The translations under genes and the position numbers were made by a program. A stretch of DNA of 64,000 nt from Lasiosphaeria ovina (Eukaryota; Ascomycota; Sordariomycetes; Sordariales; Lasiosphaeriaceae), in assembly GCA_033439765.1 (NCBI GenBank), contig JAULSN010000001.1:5456001-5520000 (forward strand), read 5' to 3'. The notes below the pieces were generated by a model. That model was not told the origin of the DNA and did no database searches. It saw only the letters and a list, made by a program, of their open reading frames with translations. Of this stretch, positions 47,246-57,852 are shown piece after piece. Position 1 is the first letter of the stretch, and each line of letters opens with the position of its first letter.

Positions 47246-50200
47246 ATGGAACGGCCTCCAAAGCGAGCGCGAGTTGGCGCCTCTTCCTTTCACCCCGACG
47301 CTGTCGACGACGACGAAGACGATGTCGACGCCGACGAGCTGAATTCACGGCCCGAAGACTTGAATGCGCGCCGCGACCCAGGCTATCGTCTGCAAAAGTC
47401 TCGCGCTTTTGCGGCGCTCAAGCTCAAGTCGGCTTTCGAAAGCATCTTTGACAAATACGAGAAGGACTTCACAGGCATTGGTGACGAGATCGACCTGAGA
47501 ACCTGTGAAGTTGTCGTCGACAATGGACACATCCAGTCGCTCAAAAAGACCGACACGGCCCTGGGCGCATTCGGCAATGACACCGACAACATCTCTGAGG
47601 CCCTCGCAATTGACAACTCAGCCTCGGATACTGCCTCGATAGACGAAGAAGAAAGAATATTGCAGGGGAAAAGTGACCTGCGACTAAGCTCGCTACGGCA
47701 GCTTGGACCGCCTCCCTTGGCCTCACATATCAGCCCATCCTACTTCAATGGGCCATGGGCGGGACCTTCGCCGTTTATGGCAGGATCCTCGCCGTTTATG
47801 GGAGGGCCCTCGCCGTTCATGGGAGCCCCCCCGCTATTCCCTGGCGCAGGGTCATTCCCACCGATGCATGCTGGCGGTGGTTTCTCTACGCCGTACGGCG
47901 CACCACCCCCAATAAACAACTGGTCTGAAGCTGCTTGGAGGGTTCCGGAGCTGCCCCCGTCCGCCTTCCAAAACACTTGGCAGCCCGCCGGCACAACTTC
48001 GTTCTCTCGGGGCAAGGCGAGAATGCCGCTGATTTCCGATGGCGATGCCGACGACAAGGACGAGGACGACATTCTCCTGGGAGTTTCTACTGTAGAACCG
48101 ACCGAGCCGGGGCCCGGCGGAGTGTCGGTCCCGAAGAAGCTGCCACCGCAACGCCTTCTCCGTGCGAGCGATTCTTCTGAAAAGGTCAGCCGTCCGGCGG
48201 CGTCTGAGCCGAAACCGAAACCAAAGGATACCAACACCCCAACGAGCAGAACCGCCTCAAGGCAAAAAAAGCCAGCGACATTGGACTCAGGTGGCGGCAC
48301 TTTGAAGTCCAAGAAGGACAAACAAACCCCGGCCACCAAATATCAGCTTGAAGCTGAGCTGCTGCTGTCATCCGATGCTCATGACCCCGCCACCCCTACG
48401 ACGTCAGCCCGGAAAGTCAAAGCACCACGGAGTCAACGCAAACGTACGTCAGGTGAGGGCTATCTGGCGGCGGTCGAGGCCACTCCGCCTGAGAAGCTGT
48501 CATTGTCGTCTCAAACTCCTGCGCGAGTAACAGAGCAGCCAGTCGTTTACATCAGTCATTCTGGACTGAGCATCAAAAGTGCAACAAAACCAAGCAACCA
48601 GAGCCTGCGGGTAGAAATTGTGGCGAAAAGAACAAGCGACTACGCCTTGTTCAGGGCCATTACTCCCGAGGCCACACCAGAAACCACGCTTGAAATGGCA
48701 TATCCCACGCCTCAGAATGCAGGCAAGGACGAGTCAGAGACTGGTCATATCCAAGCCAGTCCTGCCAAAGCACGGATGCCCACCCCCGAGAGTGAATCTC
48801 AGTCTGAAGGCGTCGCTGTCGAAGTATTTTCGAGGAACGTCCTGGATCCCGCATATACCTTTTCCGACGAGGAGGAGCCCGCGCTGCTAAGATCCAAGAA
48901 CTGTCGCCGCTTCGACCGCAAGCCGAACACGGTCATTGGGGCACACCAGAACAATCCAGCACCGGGGACCGTACCCCCGGCACCTAGGGGTGAAACTTCC
49001 AATAGGAAAAAGGAGCGCCGAAGTACAAATCACAAAATCATCACTCATACGCCCCCATCAGGTCCCGATGTGGTTCCAGAAGTAGCGACTGGCACGCTCC
49101 TCGATAAACCAGAGGAAGGACCAGTATTGAACGAAAAGAAACAGTCGTCACAGTTGGACGGGTTAGACGGCATCTCGCCTAGCCCCCCACCGACATCACC
49201 ACGACAAGCAAATTCTGTCAAAGACACAACCAGTGAGAGTACTCCTCGGCAAAATGGGGCAGAGAACGTGACGATGGAAAAGTCGGTTCTTAAACCTGAT
49301 GAGAAGCTTGCGCTTAGTATACAGCCGGTCATTGAGACGCCGACCCTAGCAGTAGCAGAGACTGCTTCGAGCACTACGTCCTGTGAGCCCATGCCTGCCA
49401 TAAAACGGAAGAGGGGAAGTCCGAAAACGTTTCTGAAAGAGGTTGATTTGCCAGTCGATGCTGAGCCAGAGCCAAATCCTGGTCGGGAGCCTTTAGAAGA
49501 GACATCAATGGCTGTCAACGAAGACCCAAAGACTATGGCCCAGGCTGAAGAAACAGTAGATGGCGCGATGCCGGCAGCGTTTCCCTCGCCACTTGATCCA
49601 TTAACACAAATCAATAATCCTAACCCCGAGGCGAGTGGCCCCGACGAGGAACCAGCAATCATACATCAGGATGATGATAATGGACAACAGCAGCAAGACC
49701 CAGTCCCCTCGTTACCTACCACACCAGGCCATCCAGAAGCTGCAGCAACAGTTGCCGAGAAAATACAGTCTTCTAAGCCGGTGGCACAGAAGAGCGACAA
49801 GGAGAATGCCAAGCGGAAGGAGGCGGCACCCGCTACTCCAGTGAATCCAAGCAAAACCCAACGCCACACAGCAGTGTCTTCAAACACGAGACCCGCCCCA
49901 TCTTCCAGGGACACCGGCCTTCTTTCTCTCCTCTCGGACGACGACGACGAAGACGAGCTATCTCTAGGGCCCGAAGATTTCACGCCTTCGGGCAGTCACC
50001 GCAGGCATCGCCATAACAACCTCTACTCGTCTCCTTCCGAGCAACACGCTCGCGTGCGCCTGGCTCTCGCGGCCTCGGCGGCTTCCTCTAGTACCATCAA
50101 GAAGAGGAAGCTGACCCTGAAAAAGGGGCTGCTCCTAAGCTCGCACAGCAAGAAGACTGGTGCTGCTGGTCCCATGTCCTCGCCTTCCTCTCTCCGGTCA

Positions 50201-50440
50201 ACCCTCGCCCGGTTTTCCGCCACCGGCAGGAGCCCCATGTCGTCCTCCCTCACCACGGCGGCCCTGGCTCTTCGCGGCAGCGGGGCGGATCTCGCCGTCC
50301 GCCAGCGCCGAGGGAGGAGCGTCGAGACGACCTCGGAGCCGATGGGGTCGGATCTGGTCCAGACTCCCGGCGGGAGCATGCGCAGATGCGGCGAGGGCGG
50401 TTTCCGCTGCGACAGGGACTTTTGCTTTGCCTGTCTCTGA
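47246..50440 (+). CDS. scm3: Scm3/HJURP-type CENP-A histone chaperone
   Basis: An intronless frame of 1064 residues starts MERPPKRARVG. The conserved Scm3 domain lies at about residues 44-99: DPGYRLQKSRAFAALKLK, ESIFDKYEKDFTGIGDEIDL, then VVVDNGHIQSLK, the pattern that binds the CENP-A/H4 dimer. An acidic patch (DDDEDDVDADE) precedes it. The remainder is mostly disordered and rapidly evolving, with repeated SPFMGG/A units around residues 170-200, many S/T-P sites, and basic clusters in the last 200 residues. The extreme C-terminus is a small cysteine cluster (RRCGEGGFRCDRDFCFAC) that may bind zinc. Scm3 deposits the centromeric histone H3 variant and is needed for kinetochore assembly. The start at 47246 is preferred over 47147 because the family begins near the acidic patch. 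Family assignment rests on the N-terminal domain. Confidence 0.88.
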   Translation: MERPPKRARVGASSFHPDAVDDDEDDVDADELNSRPEDLNARRDPGYRLQKSRAFAALKLKSAFESIFDKYEKDFTGIGDEIDLRTCEVVVDNGHIQSLKKTDTALGAFGNDTDNISEALAIDNSASDTASIDEEERILQGKSDLRLSSLRQLGPPPLASHISPSYFNGPWAGPSPFMAGSSPFMGGPSPFMGAPPLFPGAGSFPPMHAGGGFSTPYGAPPPINNWSEAAWRVPELPPSAFQNTWQPAGTTSFSRGKARMPLISDGDADDKDEDDILLGVSTVEPTEPGPGGVSVPKKLPPQRLLRASDSSEKVSRPAASEPKPKPKDTNTPTSRTASRQKKPATLDSGGGTLKSKKDKQTPATKYQLEAELLLSSDAHDPATPTTSARKVKAPRSQRKRTSGEGYLAAVEATPPEKLSLSSQTPARVTEQPVVYISHSGLSIKSATKPSNQSLRVEIVAKRTSDYALFRAITPEATPETTLEMAYPTPQNAGKDESETGHIQASPAKARMPTPESESQSEGVAVEVFSRNVLDPAYTFSDEEEPALLRSKNCRRFDRKPNTVIGAHQNNPAPGTVPPAPRGETSNRKKERRSTNHKIITHTPPSGPDVVPEVATGTLLDKPEEGPVLNEKKQSSQLDGLDGISPSPPPTSPRQANSVKDTTSESTPRQNGAENVTMEKSVLKPDEKLALSIQPVIETPTLAVAETASSTTSCEPMPAIKRKRGSPKTFLKEVDLPVDAEPEPNPGREPLEETSMAVNEDPKTMAQAEETVDGAMPAAFPSPLDPLTQINNPNPEASGPDEEPAIIHQDDDNGQQQQDPVPSLPTTPGHPEAAATVAEKIQSSKPVAQKSDKENAKRKEAAPATPVNPSKTQRHTAVSSNTRPAPSSRDTGLLSLLSDDDDEDELSLGPEDFTPSGSHRRHRHNNLYSSPSEQHARVRLALAASAASSSTIKKRKLTLKKGLLLSSHSKKTGAAGPMSSPSSLRSTLARFSATGRSPMSSSLTTAALALRGSGADLAVRQRRGRSVETTSEPMGSDLVQTPGGSMRRCGEGGFRCDRDFCFACL

Positions 50441-51891
50441 ACAAACACCACTTAAATAACTAGCGAAAATGGCGCTTTGGGGGGGCTTCCTCTAGAGTTG
50501 GCATGGGAACCATATCCCGGATATGGTATGGTGGTGGAGGAGCTCTATGGGATGGTATCTCGAATTCCAAGCAGATAGCTAGCTGCACACAGACATAGAC
50601 ATTTATATACCAAAAGACGAGGAAAATAATGATAGATGTAAATATTTGGCTCTATCAGTACCCGTTCAATTGTTTGACTCTTTGCTGTACCTCGGGAAAT
50701 CCTCAATTGTGTTCACTTCAGTATGTGCATAGCTATTGGTATAAGCCATTCATTCCACTTTGGTGATATATCTAACTATGGAAGTCGCTCCTAGAGTAGA
50801 CGAAATTAAATATAACCATTCCACCGCGTTCTGGATATCTGAGCGCAAGTTGACAACAAAACAGACCAAAAACCGAGATGAAATAGCAAGTTAATTTATA
50901 TATACCCCGTAAAGAACAACAGCAAAAGGATAAGGGGGTGATTTGTTTTTAGACAACCATATTATTAAGCCTATGTACGGACCGATAATATTAGCAGTAG
51001 TAGGCCTGAAAGAAAACCCATACTATGAGAGAGAAGGAAAAAACACGAACTGGAGAAAAAAAAACCCCCCAAACAAGAAAATCATGATGAAAACGCTACG
51101 AAATAGTCAAAGTTCGCTTGGGCGTCTTCCTCTTCCCATTCTCCCCCTATCGCTGGATCCTTGCCCTTTCATCTGCTTGGCCGCCTTGATGCATCTCGAT
51201 TCCCGCCGCCGGCCATCTGTTGATCGACATGTGCCTGCCCGCCTATCTAGGCAGATAGGAATCTAGTTCATCGGTTTACCTTGCCCAAGTAAAGCTATGA
51301 ACCTGATGATATGGGCGTGCTCCGCTAGCTAGCCAAATAACTCATTATGGCGAGCCCAAGCAGACACACGAAACAGACACGCACAGACAGCCCTCTCGAG
51401 AATGAGATGATCGCCCCCAACATTTGAAGTCGTCCATCGGCCCGTATCGTTTCCTCACACCAAACAAATGTGGCACCAGATCATCATCGTCGTACTCGCC
51501 GCCGACCCTTGCTTCCCATTTTCCATTTCCTGCTCCCTTTCTTTTATTCCGAGTAGAGCTAGGTATTGGGGTTTTGTAGAACGCCGGTGGCTGTGGTGCG
51601 TGGGGGGTATTCCAACAGGAGACTGCAACGCATACACGAAATAGTACCAGTATTTCATTTCTTTGGGGGTGAAGGTTCTCCTTCTCAGATATGGCAATTT
51701 TGGTCTCATATTTTTTCTCCATTCGCTCTTTTCGCTGTGCCCGCGAGAACTAGGTCGCTGACACAAAAGTCGAACCGTCTCCTTCTCGGTCTCGGTAGTC
51801 AAAAGAAAAACGGCAAGCTAAGTGTGGCTGATGAGGAAGAGGGGGAAGGGCGGTAGCGACCACATGCCGCCCTACCTTTCTTTACCTCGGC
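50441..51891. other. Convergent 3' region between scm3 and CK2 alpha
   Basis: A 1.45 kb AT-rich region, probably both 3' UTRs, containing the diverged repeat near 50733-50822 and A-rich simple sequence near 51030-51080. Open frames are chance frames without motifs. Confidence 0.6.
50733..50822. repeat. Diverged relative of the 33.8 kb element
   Basis: Blocks TTGGTATAAGCCATT, GGTGATATATCTAACTATGG, AAGTCGCTCCT and GTAGACGAAAT follow in the same order as the blocks at 33808-33886, with mismatches and gaps. Both copies lie in AT-rich DNA downstream of genes on the plus strand. Similarity was judged by eye; its statistical support is unknown. Confidence 0.45.
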
Positions 51892-53353
51892 TTAGGCCTG
51901 AGGTGTTCCACCAGCCAAGTATTGCTGGAGAGTGACCTCGTCGCGGATTGGCGCAAAATAGGGATGCGCCATTGCTTCCTTGGCCGTGAGACGTTCCTGT
52001 AAATCAGAGCCAATGCCCCCGATCAGAAAAAATGGTTAGGTGAAATTAGAATGAGAGCATCCCAAGACATACCGCGTGGTCATATCGCAACAGCTTGTCC
52101 AGAAAGTCGATGGCCTCGTTGCTAACGAAGCGCTGGTTTTCGGCGTTGACGAAGCTGTGCCACGGCTTCTTTTGGAAGCGACCGAGGATATCATCGTACT
52201 GCGAATCAAGCTCGATCTCGTACTTGTCCAAGTAGTCGAATAGGTCATCAGTGCCAAGGACCTTGGCAATCTTGACGAGCTGGTCCGAGTTACTTCCGCC
52301 ATGAAAAAAAGGCTCTTTGCGGAAGATCATTGACGCGAACATTGCGCCCAGGCTCCACATGTCCAAGCTGTAGTCGTACTCCTGGAAGTCGACAAGCAGC
52401 TCGGGGCCCTTGAAATAGCGTGAAGCCACGCGAACGTTGTACTCGGTGCCGGGGTGGTAGAATTCCGCGAGACCCCAATCAATAAGGCGCAGCTGCAGGG
52501 GATAACAGGGTAAGCTTTGAATCCAAGAATGGAGAGGTGAAACGAGAACGCGCCTTCCTGTTCTCATGATCAATCATAACGTTATGAGGCTTCACATCAC
52601 GGTGCATAATGCCCTTGCTGTGACAGTAGTCTAGCGCCTTGAGGAGCTCGAAGATGTAGTACCGAACGTCGATATCGTTGAACTTTGGGTAGAGCACCCG
52701 GAAATCCGTGTTGTTAACATATTCGAAGATCAGAGAGGGTGTCTTGCTCTACTGCTGGTCAGAACGCGTGTTACTGTACAGGAGACAGAGGCTACCTACC
52801 TGGGAATCGCGGACAACGTCGAGAAGGGCGACAACGTTGGGACCGCCGGCCAGGTTCTGCAGGATCTTGATCTCGCGCTTTATCTTCTTCTTCTTAACTG
52901 GCTTGAGCACCTTGACGACGCATTTCTGGTAGTTAACCACATTGATGCCCTCAAAAACCTCCGAATATTTACCGCGGCCTGGGTTGGTTCCGGTCAGCGG
53001 CGACGTCAAGAGAGAGCGCATGGGAGGCGAAGGGTGGGAAGGAAGACGAACCAATTTTTCGCACAACCTCGTAGTTCTCCAGAACGCCCCAGCCTATGAG
53101 TAAAAGAGTTGGCAGTCAGCAAGGGCCCGGTTCTCTCTCGAGCCACATCGAATATTTTCAAAGCAGGAGGGGCTGGTTTAGTGGGGGTTCGGTGATGGCG
53201 ACGGCGAACGGGGGAGGGATAAGGTTGAACTCCCAAGGGCGGGCGAACCCGGGACGAAGGAGGGGAGGGGGGGTGCTCACTGATGTTGACGCTGTCGTAG
53301 TCCCAGTACGTGCGGGGCAGGTTCTGATTTACGTCGGCATAGACGCGAGCCAT
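51892..53353 (-). CDS. cka1: Casein kinase II catalytic subunit alpha
   Basis: Six exons (53353-53281, 53093-53052, 52978-52800, 52748-52554, 52492-52073 and 51996-51892) encode 337 residues. Kinase hallmarks are complete: glycine loop [11 protein letters not shown] (39-49), catalytic lysine K61, the CK2-specific basic run KKKKIKRE (67-74), HRDVKPHN with D149, the DWG variant (D168-G170) that replaces DFG in CK2, and RYFKGPELL. The C-terminus [13 protein letters not shown] is fungal. CK2 is a constitutively active Ser/Thr kinase of nucleus and cytoplasm with acidic-directed substrates. Its tetramer includes beta subunits, not encoded here. Intron 4 joins ENRK to LRLIDWG only if its donor is GC (AAG|GCGCGT ... 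CTGCAG); no GT donor preserves the frame. All other introns have GT donors. Confidence 0.97.
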
Positions 53354-55293
53354 GATTGCGACGGAGGGGCGCGGGGTTGCGCGCAGCCTAGGACAGCCTG
53401 GGGTCGCTTGGAAGGTTGCTATGCGATGTTGGTCGAGGGTGGTGAAGATTGCGGACGACGAAAAAGAAGCAGGAGACGGATCTAATCCGCTGTGATGACC
53501 GGGTTGTGGTGAGGGACAGAAGGCGGTCGGTGTGGGACCGCTACCTGCTAAGCGTTATTGCTTTAGGACTCGTCCAGCCGCGGGTGCGCCTTGCGTTTTG
53601 CGATTTTCGCGGCTTTGTGCTTTGAGTTTGCGCGCAGCTGTGATTGTGGGTCCTGTTCGGGCGGATTTCCAAGGGCGCCAAGTCGTGGCTGCCTCAGGCC
53701 TGAGATTTGCAGTGGCACTAAAATAGAAGCGGCAACTTCCTTTTTATGCCCTGAGAGGTAAGAAGGTCAAGGTACCCTAATGCTCAGTTGAGCAATCCAT
53801 AGATATTGGAGAGAGAATGACGCCCTTTATTTGCAGAGATGAGCAATCAATCTCCTTTTCTTGCGCTATCGATTGCCTTCGTTGTATGTCGGGAATCCGT
53901 ACGATTGTCTTGGTCTGGCGCAGCCTAAAGACGGGGCCACTCCGTGTTTCGTTAACGAGAATCCAACGAGAGTCATATGACAACACCACTGACATCAGAA
54001 TGCCCTCGAGGGTTTTTGTTCGTAGTGGGGCACCTAGATTGAAGGATATCAAAAGTCAATGTTCCACAGCGAGACTGCAATTGACTTTGGAGCTGTCGGT
54101 TTTATTTCTTCCTTTGCAACACGCAAAGACACGGGTACCGCAGGAACACTCCAGGCAGTACTCTGCACAACCCAGGTGGTTTGCCCATAGTGCTGGTCAC
54201 GATGGCCGCCGGCCATTGCCCGCGGCGGTCTCCTTTTTCGCTGCCGGCCCACTCGACCAAGTGCCCGATCTTCCCTCTGCCCTCCTTGGCGTTCGGGCTT
54301 GTCCGTCAGACAAAGTCGTTTTTTTCTTGTTCCTTCCGGAAACCTCGATCGCGCTCCAAGGCAACAACCCGCCAAGAACCCTTCTTCAAAACCCTCGCCC
54401 AATACAACATGGCAAAGAGAATAGGCAAAAGGATAACAACAATCCGATCCTAGACTTCGTTGCCTATGGAGATCAGCCCACGGATACTCAGGCAGAGTAC
54501 ATATGTCGTGGTACGTAGCAGTCCCGTTCACGTGATAATTATGGCTGAAAACGATCGAGGAAGGGCATAGCCGATGACATGATGTAAAAAGTTTAAGAAG
54601 ATTTGGAATTATTTGTCACCGAGCCTCGATGTTGCTTGCTTGCTGCACGGCTGACAGTCGGCATGGCTGGATGCGGTATTCTGCGGTTTACTTCAAGTTT
54701 CACTGCATCGGGGTATTGAAGGAATCCTACTAGTACATACCTAGTATTGCCCTCCTCCGAGTCTCCGACATGTTGGTCGCTTGTTGGCAATCACCAACAA
54801 GCCGTCCAAACCGATGAGCTTTTCTTTTCTGCAGCTCTCGATGGCTACCGCTCTCGGGTGACTCACCCAGGCTATCGTCGGCTAGCCTAGTTCTCTCGGT
54901 TCCACTTGTTCGACGACTCTGGATGTCACCTTCTTGTTCGCGGGCTAACCTCCAGCCAGGTAGGTTTCCGGGACGCTCCGTAGCCTGTCCGGGGTCTGAA
55001 TCCCGGACTCGGACGGGCGGGTCTCCGGGTAGGGCTGGTAGGGCCAGTAGGGCCAGTCTAGTGTCAAGAGGGTGCTGGAAGGAAGAGGGTGCGGAAGGGC
55101 CAATCACTTCGCTTTGCTTATATTCGGCTCAATCTGGGTTCTCTTCCCTATATAAGACGTCTCTTCTTTCTTCCGGATGCTCTCGTTTCTGCCTTGTTCC
55201 CATGCCTCCGTGTCTATCTCATTGCCCCTAAAATCCACCCCGGAACCAACAGCCCAGATAATTGTGTCGTTTTACTCAAGCTATTCCCCAGCC
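53354..55293. other. Divergent intergenic region, no supported gene
   Basis: This 1.9 kb separates CK2 alpha and GST. A minus-strand frame of 91 codons (53777-54052) and an overlapping plus-strand frame of 233 codons (53817-54518) exist, but neither shows a known motif. The last 150 bases before the GST start are pyrimidine-rich leader-like sequence with a TATATAA-like word near 55149. Confidence 0.5.
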
Positions 55294-55977
55294 ATGGTCC
55301 TCACGATTCATCATCTCGGTGTCAGCCAGAGCGAGCGCCTGCTCTGGCTGTGCGAAGAACTGGGTGTCAAGTACGAACTCAAGACGTACAAGCGGGCACC
55401 CTTGCTGGCACCGCCCGAGTATAAGGCGCTGCACCCGGCGGGGACCTCGCCCGTGATCCAAGACGACGGCGGCGGCGACAAGCTCGTGACGCTGGCCGAG
55501 AGCTCGGCGTGCGTCGAGTACGTCTCTCACAAGCATGGCGGCGGCCAGCTGTTCCTGGGACCGTCGCACCCGCAGTACGCCGACTTTCTGTACTGGTTCC
55601 ACTTTGCCAACGGCACGTTCATGCCGGCATTGAGCCGCGCTATGGCCGCGAGCCCCCCGGGCGCCGGCTCCGGCGGCCCCATGGCGGGGATGGCGCAGGA
55701 GCGGTTTGTAAAGGGCCTCGCGGCGCTCAACAGCCGACTGCGCGACAACGAGTGGCTCGCCGGGGGTGCAGAGTTCACAGCCGCTGACATCATGGCCGTG
55801 TTCCCCCTCACAACCATGCGCTTCTTCACTCCCTACAGCCTGGCCGAGCACCCCAACATCGTGAAGTACCTCGAGCGCGTCGGCCAGAGGCCCGCATACC
55901 AGAGGGCCATGAAGATTGGAGACCCCGACATGCAGCCGCTGCTGGCGGCGGAACCCCCGGCAAAGGGTTCCAAGTGA
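55294..55977 (+). CDS. Glutathione S-transferase
   Basis: An intronless 227-residue protein starts at GCCATGG, a strong start context; an in-frame upstream ATG adds leader-like hydrophobic sequence and was not chosen. The N-terminal thioredoxin-like half shows VSQSERLLWLCEELGV with a likely catalytic serine or tyrosine-equivalent near residues 11-13, the cis-proline motif TSPVIQDD, and the glutathione-binding ESSACVEYV (E-S pair). The all-helical C-terminal half contains WLAGGAEFTAADIMAVFPL, the N-capping box and hydrophobic staple typical of GSTs. The overall pattern resembles fungal cytosolic GSTs of the Gtt/URE2p-like group. It conjugates glutathione to electrophiles or reduces peroxides; the natural substrate is unknown. 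Confidence 0.93.
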   Translation: MVLTIHHLGVSQSERLLWLCEELGVKYELKTYKRAPLLAPPEYKALHPAGTSPVIQDDGGGDKLVTLAESSACVEYVSHKHGGGQLFLGPSHPQYADFLYWFHFANGTFMPALSRAMAASPPGAGSGGPMAGMAQERFVKGLAALNSRLRDNEWLAGGAEFTAADIMAVFPLTTMRFFTPYSLAEHPNIVKYLERVGQRPAYQRAMKIGDPDMQPLLAAEPPAKGSK

Positions 55978-56801
55978 GGATAGGGGCGTGGTTGTTTTGG
56001 TTAGCTAGGCCGTGGGATTATGACGGGAGATGTTGCCGAAGAGTGCTTGGGATATGGCTTTGACGTTTTGGGCATCAGTAACAACACAGCTCCCTTGGGA
56101 AGGACATAGACACGAAGTTAAGAGACGCCGCTCAATGATAGAATAGAATCTCACCTCTTCCACTCCATCTCACATCTGACCTCGAAAAACCAGTTGACTT
56201 CCGGGATGGCACATTTGTCTGGTCCATTCTAGACAACTTACGACCAAGTAGAGCAGAAGAGCATATGGAAACACAAGCATTCTTCCCTTTTCCATAACAA
56301 CAAGGGGTCGAGAGGGGAGTAAATACATACATGCTGCTTTCCCCGTGAGCATGGCACACTGATTGGTTGAGTGGCGCTGACGAGAGCAACAAGGTCGTGG
56401 CTACCGCTCTCTGGGAAAATGGGCATATAGTGTAACGTAAGATAGTCTTCGGTGCTCTTCCATGCGACTTGAAAGCCGAATGGACTAAGAATGTGGAAGG
56501 ATAAAAGAAAAAATACTTCTTGGGATGCAAGGTGGCAAGGAATAGCAAAGAAGAAAGAGCCAAGCATTGCACTCGGTGCTATGTAATACCTATGGCTCTT
56601 ACACATGTTCAGATAGATAGACAGATAGATGTATGGGATGTCAGCTTTGTTACGAGTACTTATTTACAAGAAAAGCAGCATCCCCCCCCCCCCCCCCTCG
56701 GGGGTCTATTTACATTTGGGAACTCCAACCCTGGCTTCCCTCTTGCCACTGGCACCCCCCCTTTTCACCACTCACCCAAAACCACATCATCACCTCAACG
56801 C
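55978..56801. other. Convergent 3' region with a 16-base C run
   Basis: An 824-base gap between GST and the GH45 gene. It contains GATA-like repeats near 56610-56632 and a 16-base C run at 56682-56697. A 146-codon minus-strand frame at 56132-56572 has no recognisable motif and is probably chance. Confidence 0.55.
56682..56697. repeat. Poly-C tract, 16 bases
   Basis: The longest homopolymer noted in the window. It lies in the presumed 3' UTR of the GH45 gene, where on the mRNA strand it would be poly-G. Confidence 0.9.
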
Positions 56802-57852
56802 TCACGGAGTCCACGTAGGCACGGTGCGGTCGCCCGTGGGCGTCTCGTTGATGGCGTCGTTGTTGCGCGTGCAGCCGCTCTTGGCCGTGATGGCCGCCGG
56901 GCAGGCGACCTGGCGGAACGACACGGACGGGTTGTCGGCGCCCTTGAACCAGTCGAAGCGGAAGTTGCAGCCGGCCTTGAGCGCCGCCGGAAACCCGGAG
57001 CAGTCACTCTTGGAGTGGATCCCGCCGTACCTGTCGCCCCAGCCGTTGCTCGGCGCGCCGTACTGGTTCGTGCAGGCTGTTTCGTGTTAGAAGCGGCTTC
57101 GATGTTTTTGTTGTTGTTGTTGTTGTTGTTGGAGAATGAGAATGAGAAATGTGAGAAAGAAACTTACCGTTGAACAGGCCCACGCCGCCGCCGGGGATCT
57201 AGAGTTTGGGCGAGGCATGTCAGCATGTAGTCAGACAGTGGGACGTCAACACACGCCCCCTATTCTCCAACGATTTGAGGAGGGGAATCGCACCGCAAGA
57301 TCAAAGTGGTTGTTGCCCAGATCGCCGCCCGTGTTGGTGGCCTGCACGATCAGCTTCTTGCCCTGTACGGGCCCGCTGGTGAAGGTCAGCTCGTAGCAGG
57401 CGCAGCACCACGAGGCCTCGTTGCTGCCGGCGATGTTGACGGCGGCCCAGCCGTAGGCCACCGTCTCGTTGACGGCCCACGGGCTCTGGCTCGAGCACAT
57501 GAAGGCGTTGCCGCCGTTGTCGCAACCCGACTTGGTGTTGCCGCCGTCGTTCAGTGCCCGGTCATTCTTGTCGCACGTCTGCACCGGCGAGTTGCCGTTG
57601 CTCTTCTTGGGCCAGCCGCAGCTTGGTTTACTATCGTGTGCGGTGTGGTGTTGTCAGCATTTTGTTTCCCCCTTTCCTGAACCCTTTTCTGTGATTGGTG
57701 TTTTGCCCCCTTCTTAGAGCAAACGGGACGAGGAACCCCTACCAGCAGTCCCAATAGCGCGTCGTCTTGCCGTTGCCCGAGGAGCCCTGTGCCGCGACGG
57801 CCTCGAGGTAAAAGGGGAGGAGAGCGACGAGCGTGGAGAGTGACAGACGCAT
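56802..57852 (-). CDS. GH45 endoglucanase (EGV type), single domain
   Basis: Four exons (57852-57743, 57630-57294, 57198-57168 and 57076-56802) encode 250 residues. A signal peptide of about 21 residues ([21 protein letters not shown]) directs secretion. The catalytic domain shows the GH45 signature TRYWDCCKPSCGW with nucleophile-side D35, and [11 protein letters not shown] with D147 as the second catalytic aspartate. [29 protein letters not shown] and the many disulfide cysteines are also present. GH45 enzymes cleave internal beta-1,4 bonds in cellulose by inversion. The protein ends shortly after the catalytic domain, with no Ser/Thr linker or CBM1, unlike Humicola EGV. The 31-base third exon and the (TTG)8 tract inside the last intron are unusual but canonical splice sites flank both. 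One N-x-T site is visible (NETV). Confidence 0.95.
57108..57131. repeat. (TTG)8 microsatellite in an intron
   Basis: Eight TTG units lie within the last intron of the GH45 gene. They read as CAA on its mRNA strand and do not touch the splice sites. Confidence 0.85.

Noticed and set aside
53777..54052. A 91-codon minus-strand frame upstream of CK2 alpha
   Set aside because: Composition is fairly protein-like, but there are no known motifs, conserved splice sites or partner exons; kept only as a note.
53817..54518. A 233-codon plus-strand frame
   Set aside because: No motif, and it overlaps the previous frame on the other strand; probably chance.
56132..56572. A 146-codon minus-strand frame between GST and GH45
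   Set aside because: Low-complexity and without motifs, within a convergent 3' region.
57108..57131. TTG repeat as a possible CRISPR-like or telomeric repeat
   Set aside because: It is a simple trinucleotide microsatellite inside an intron, with no spacers.
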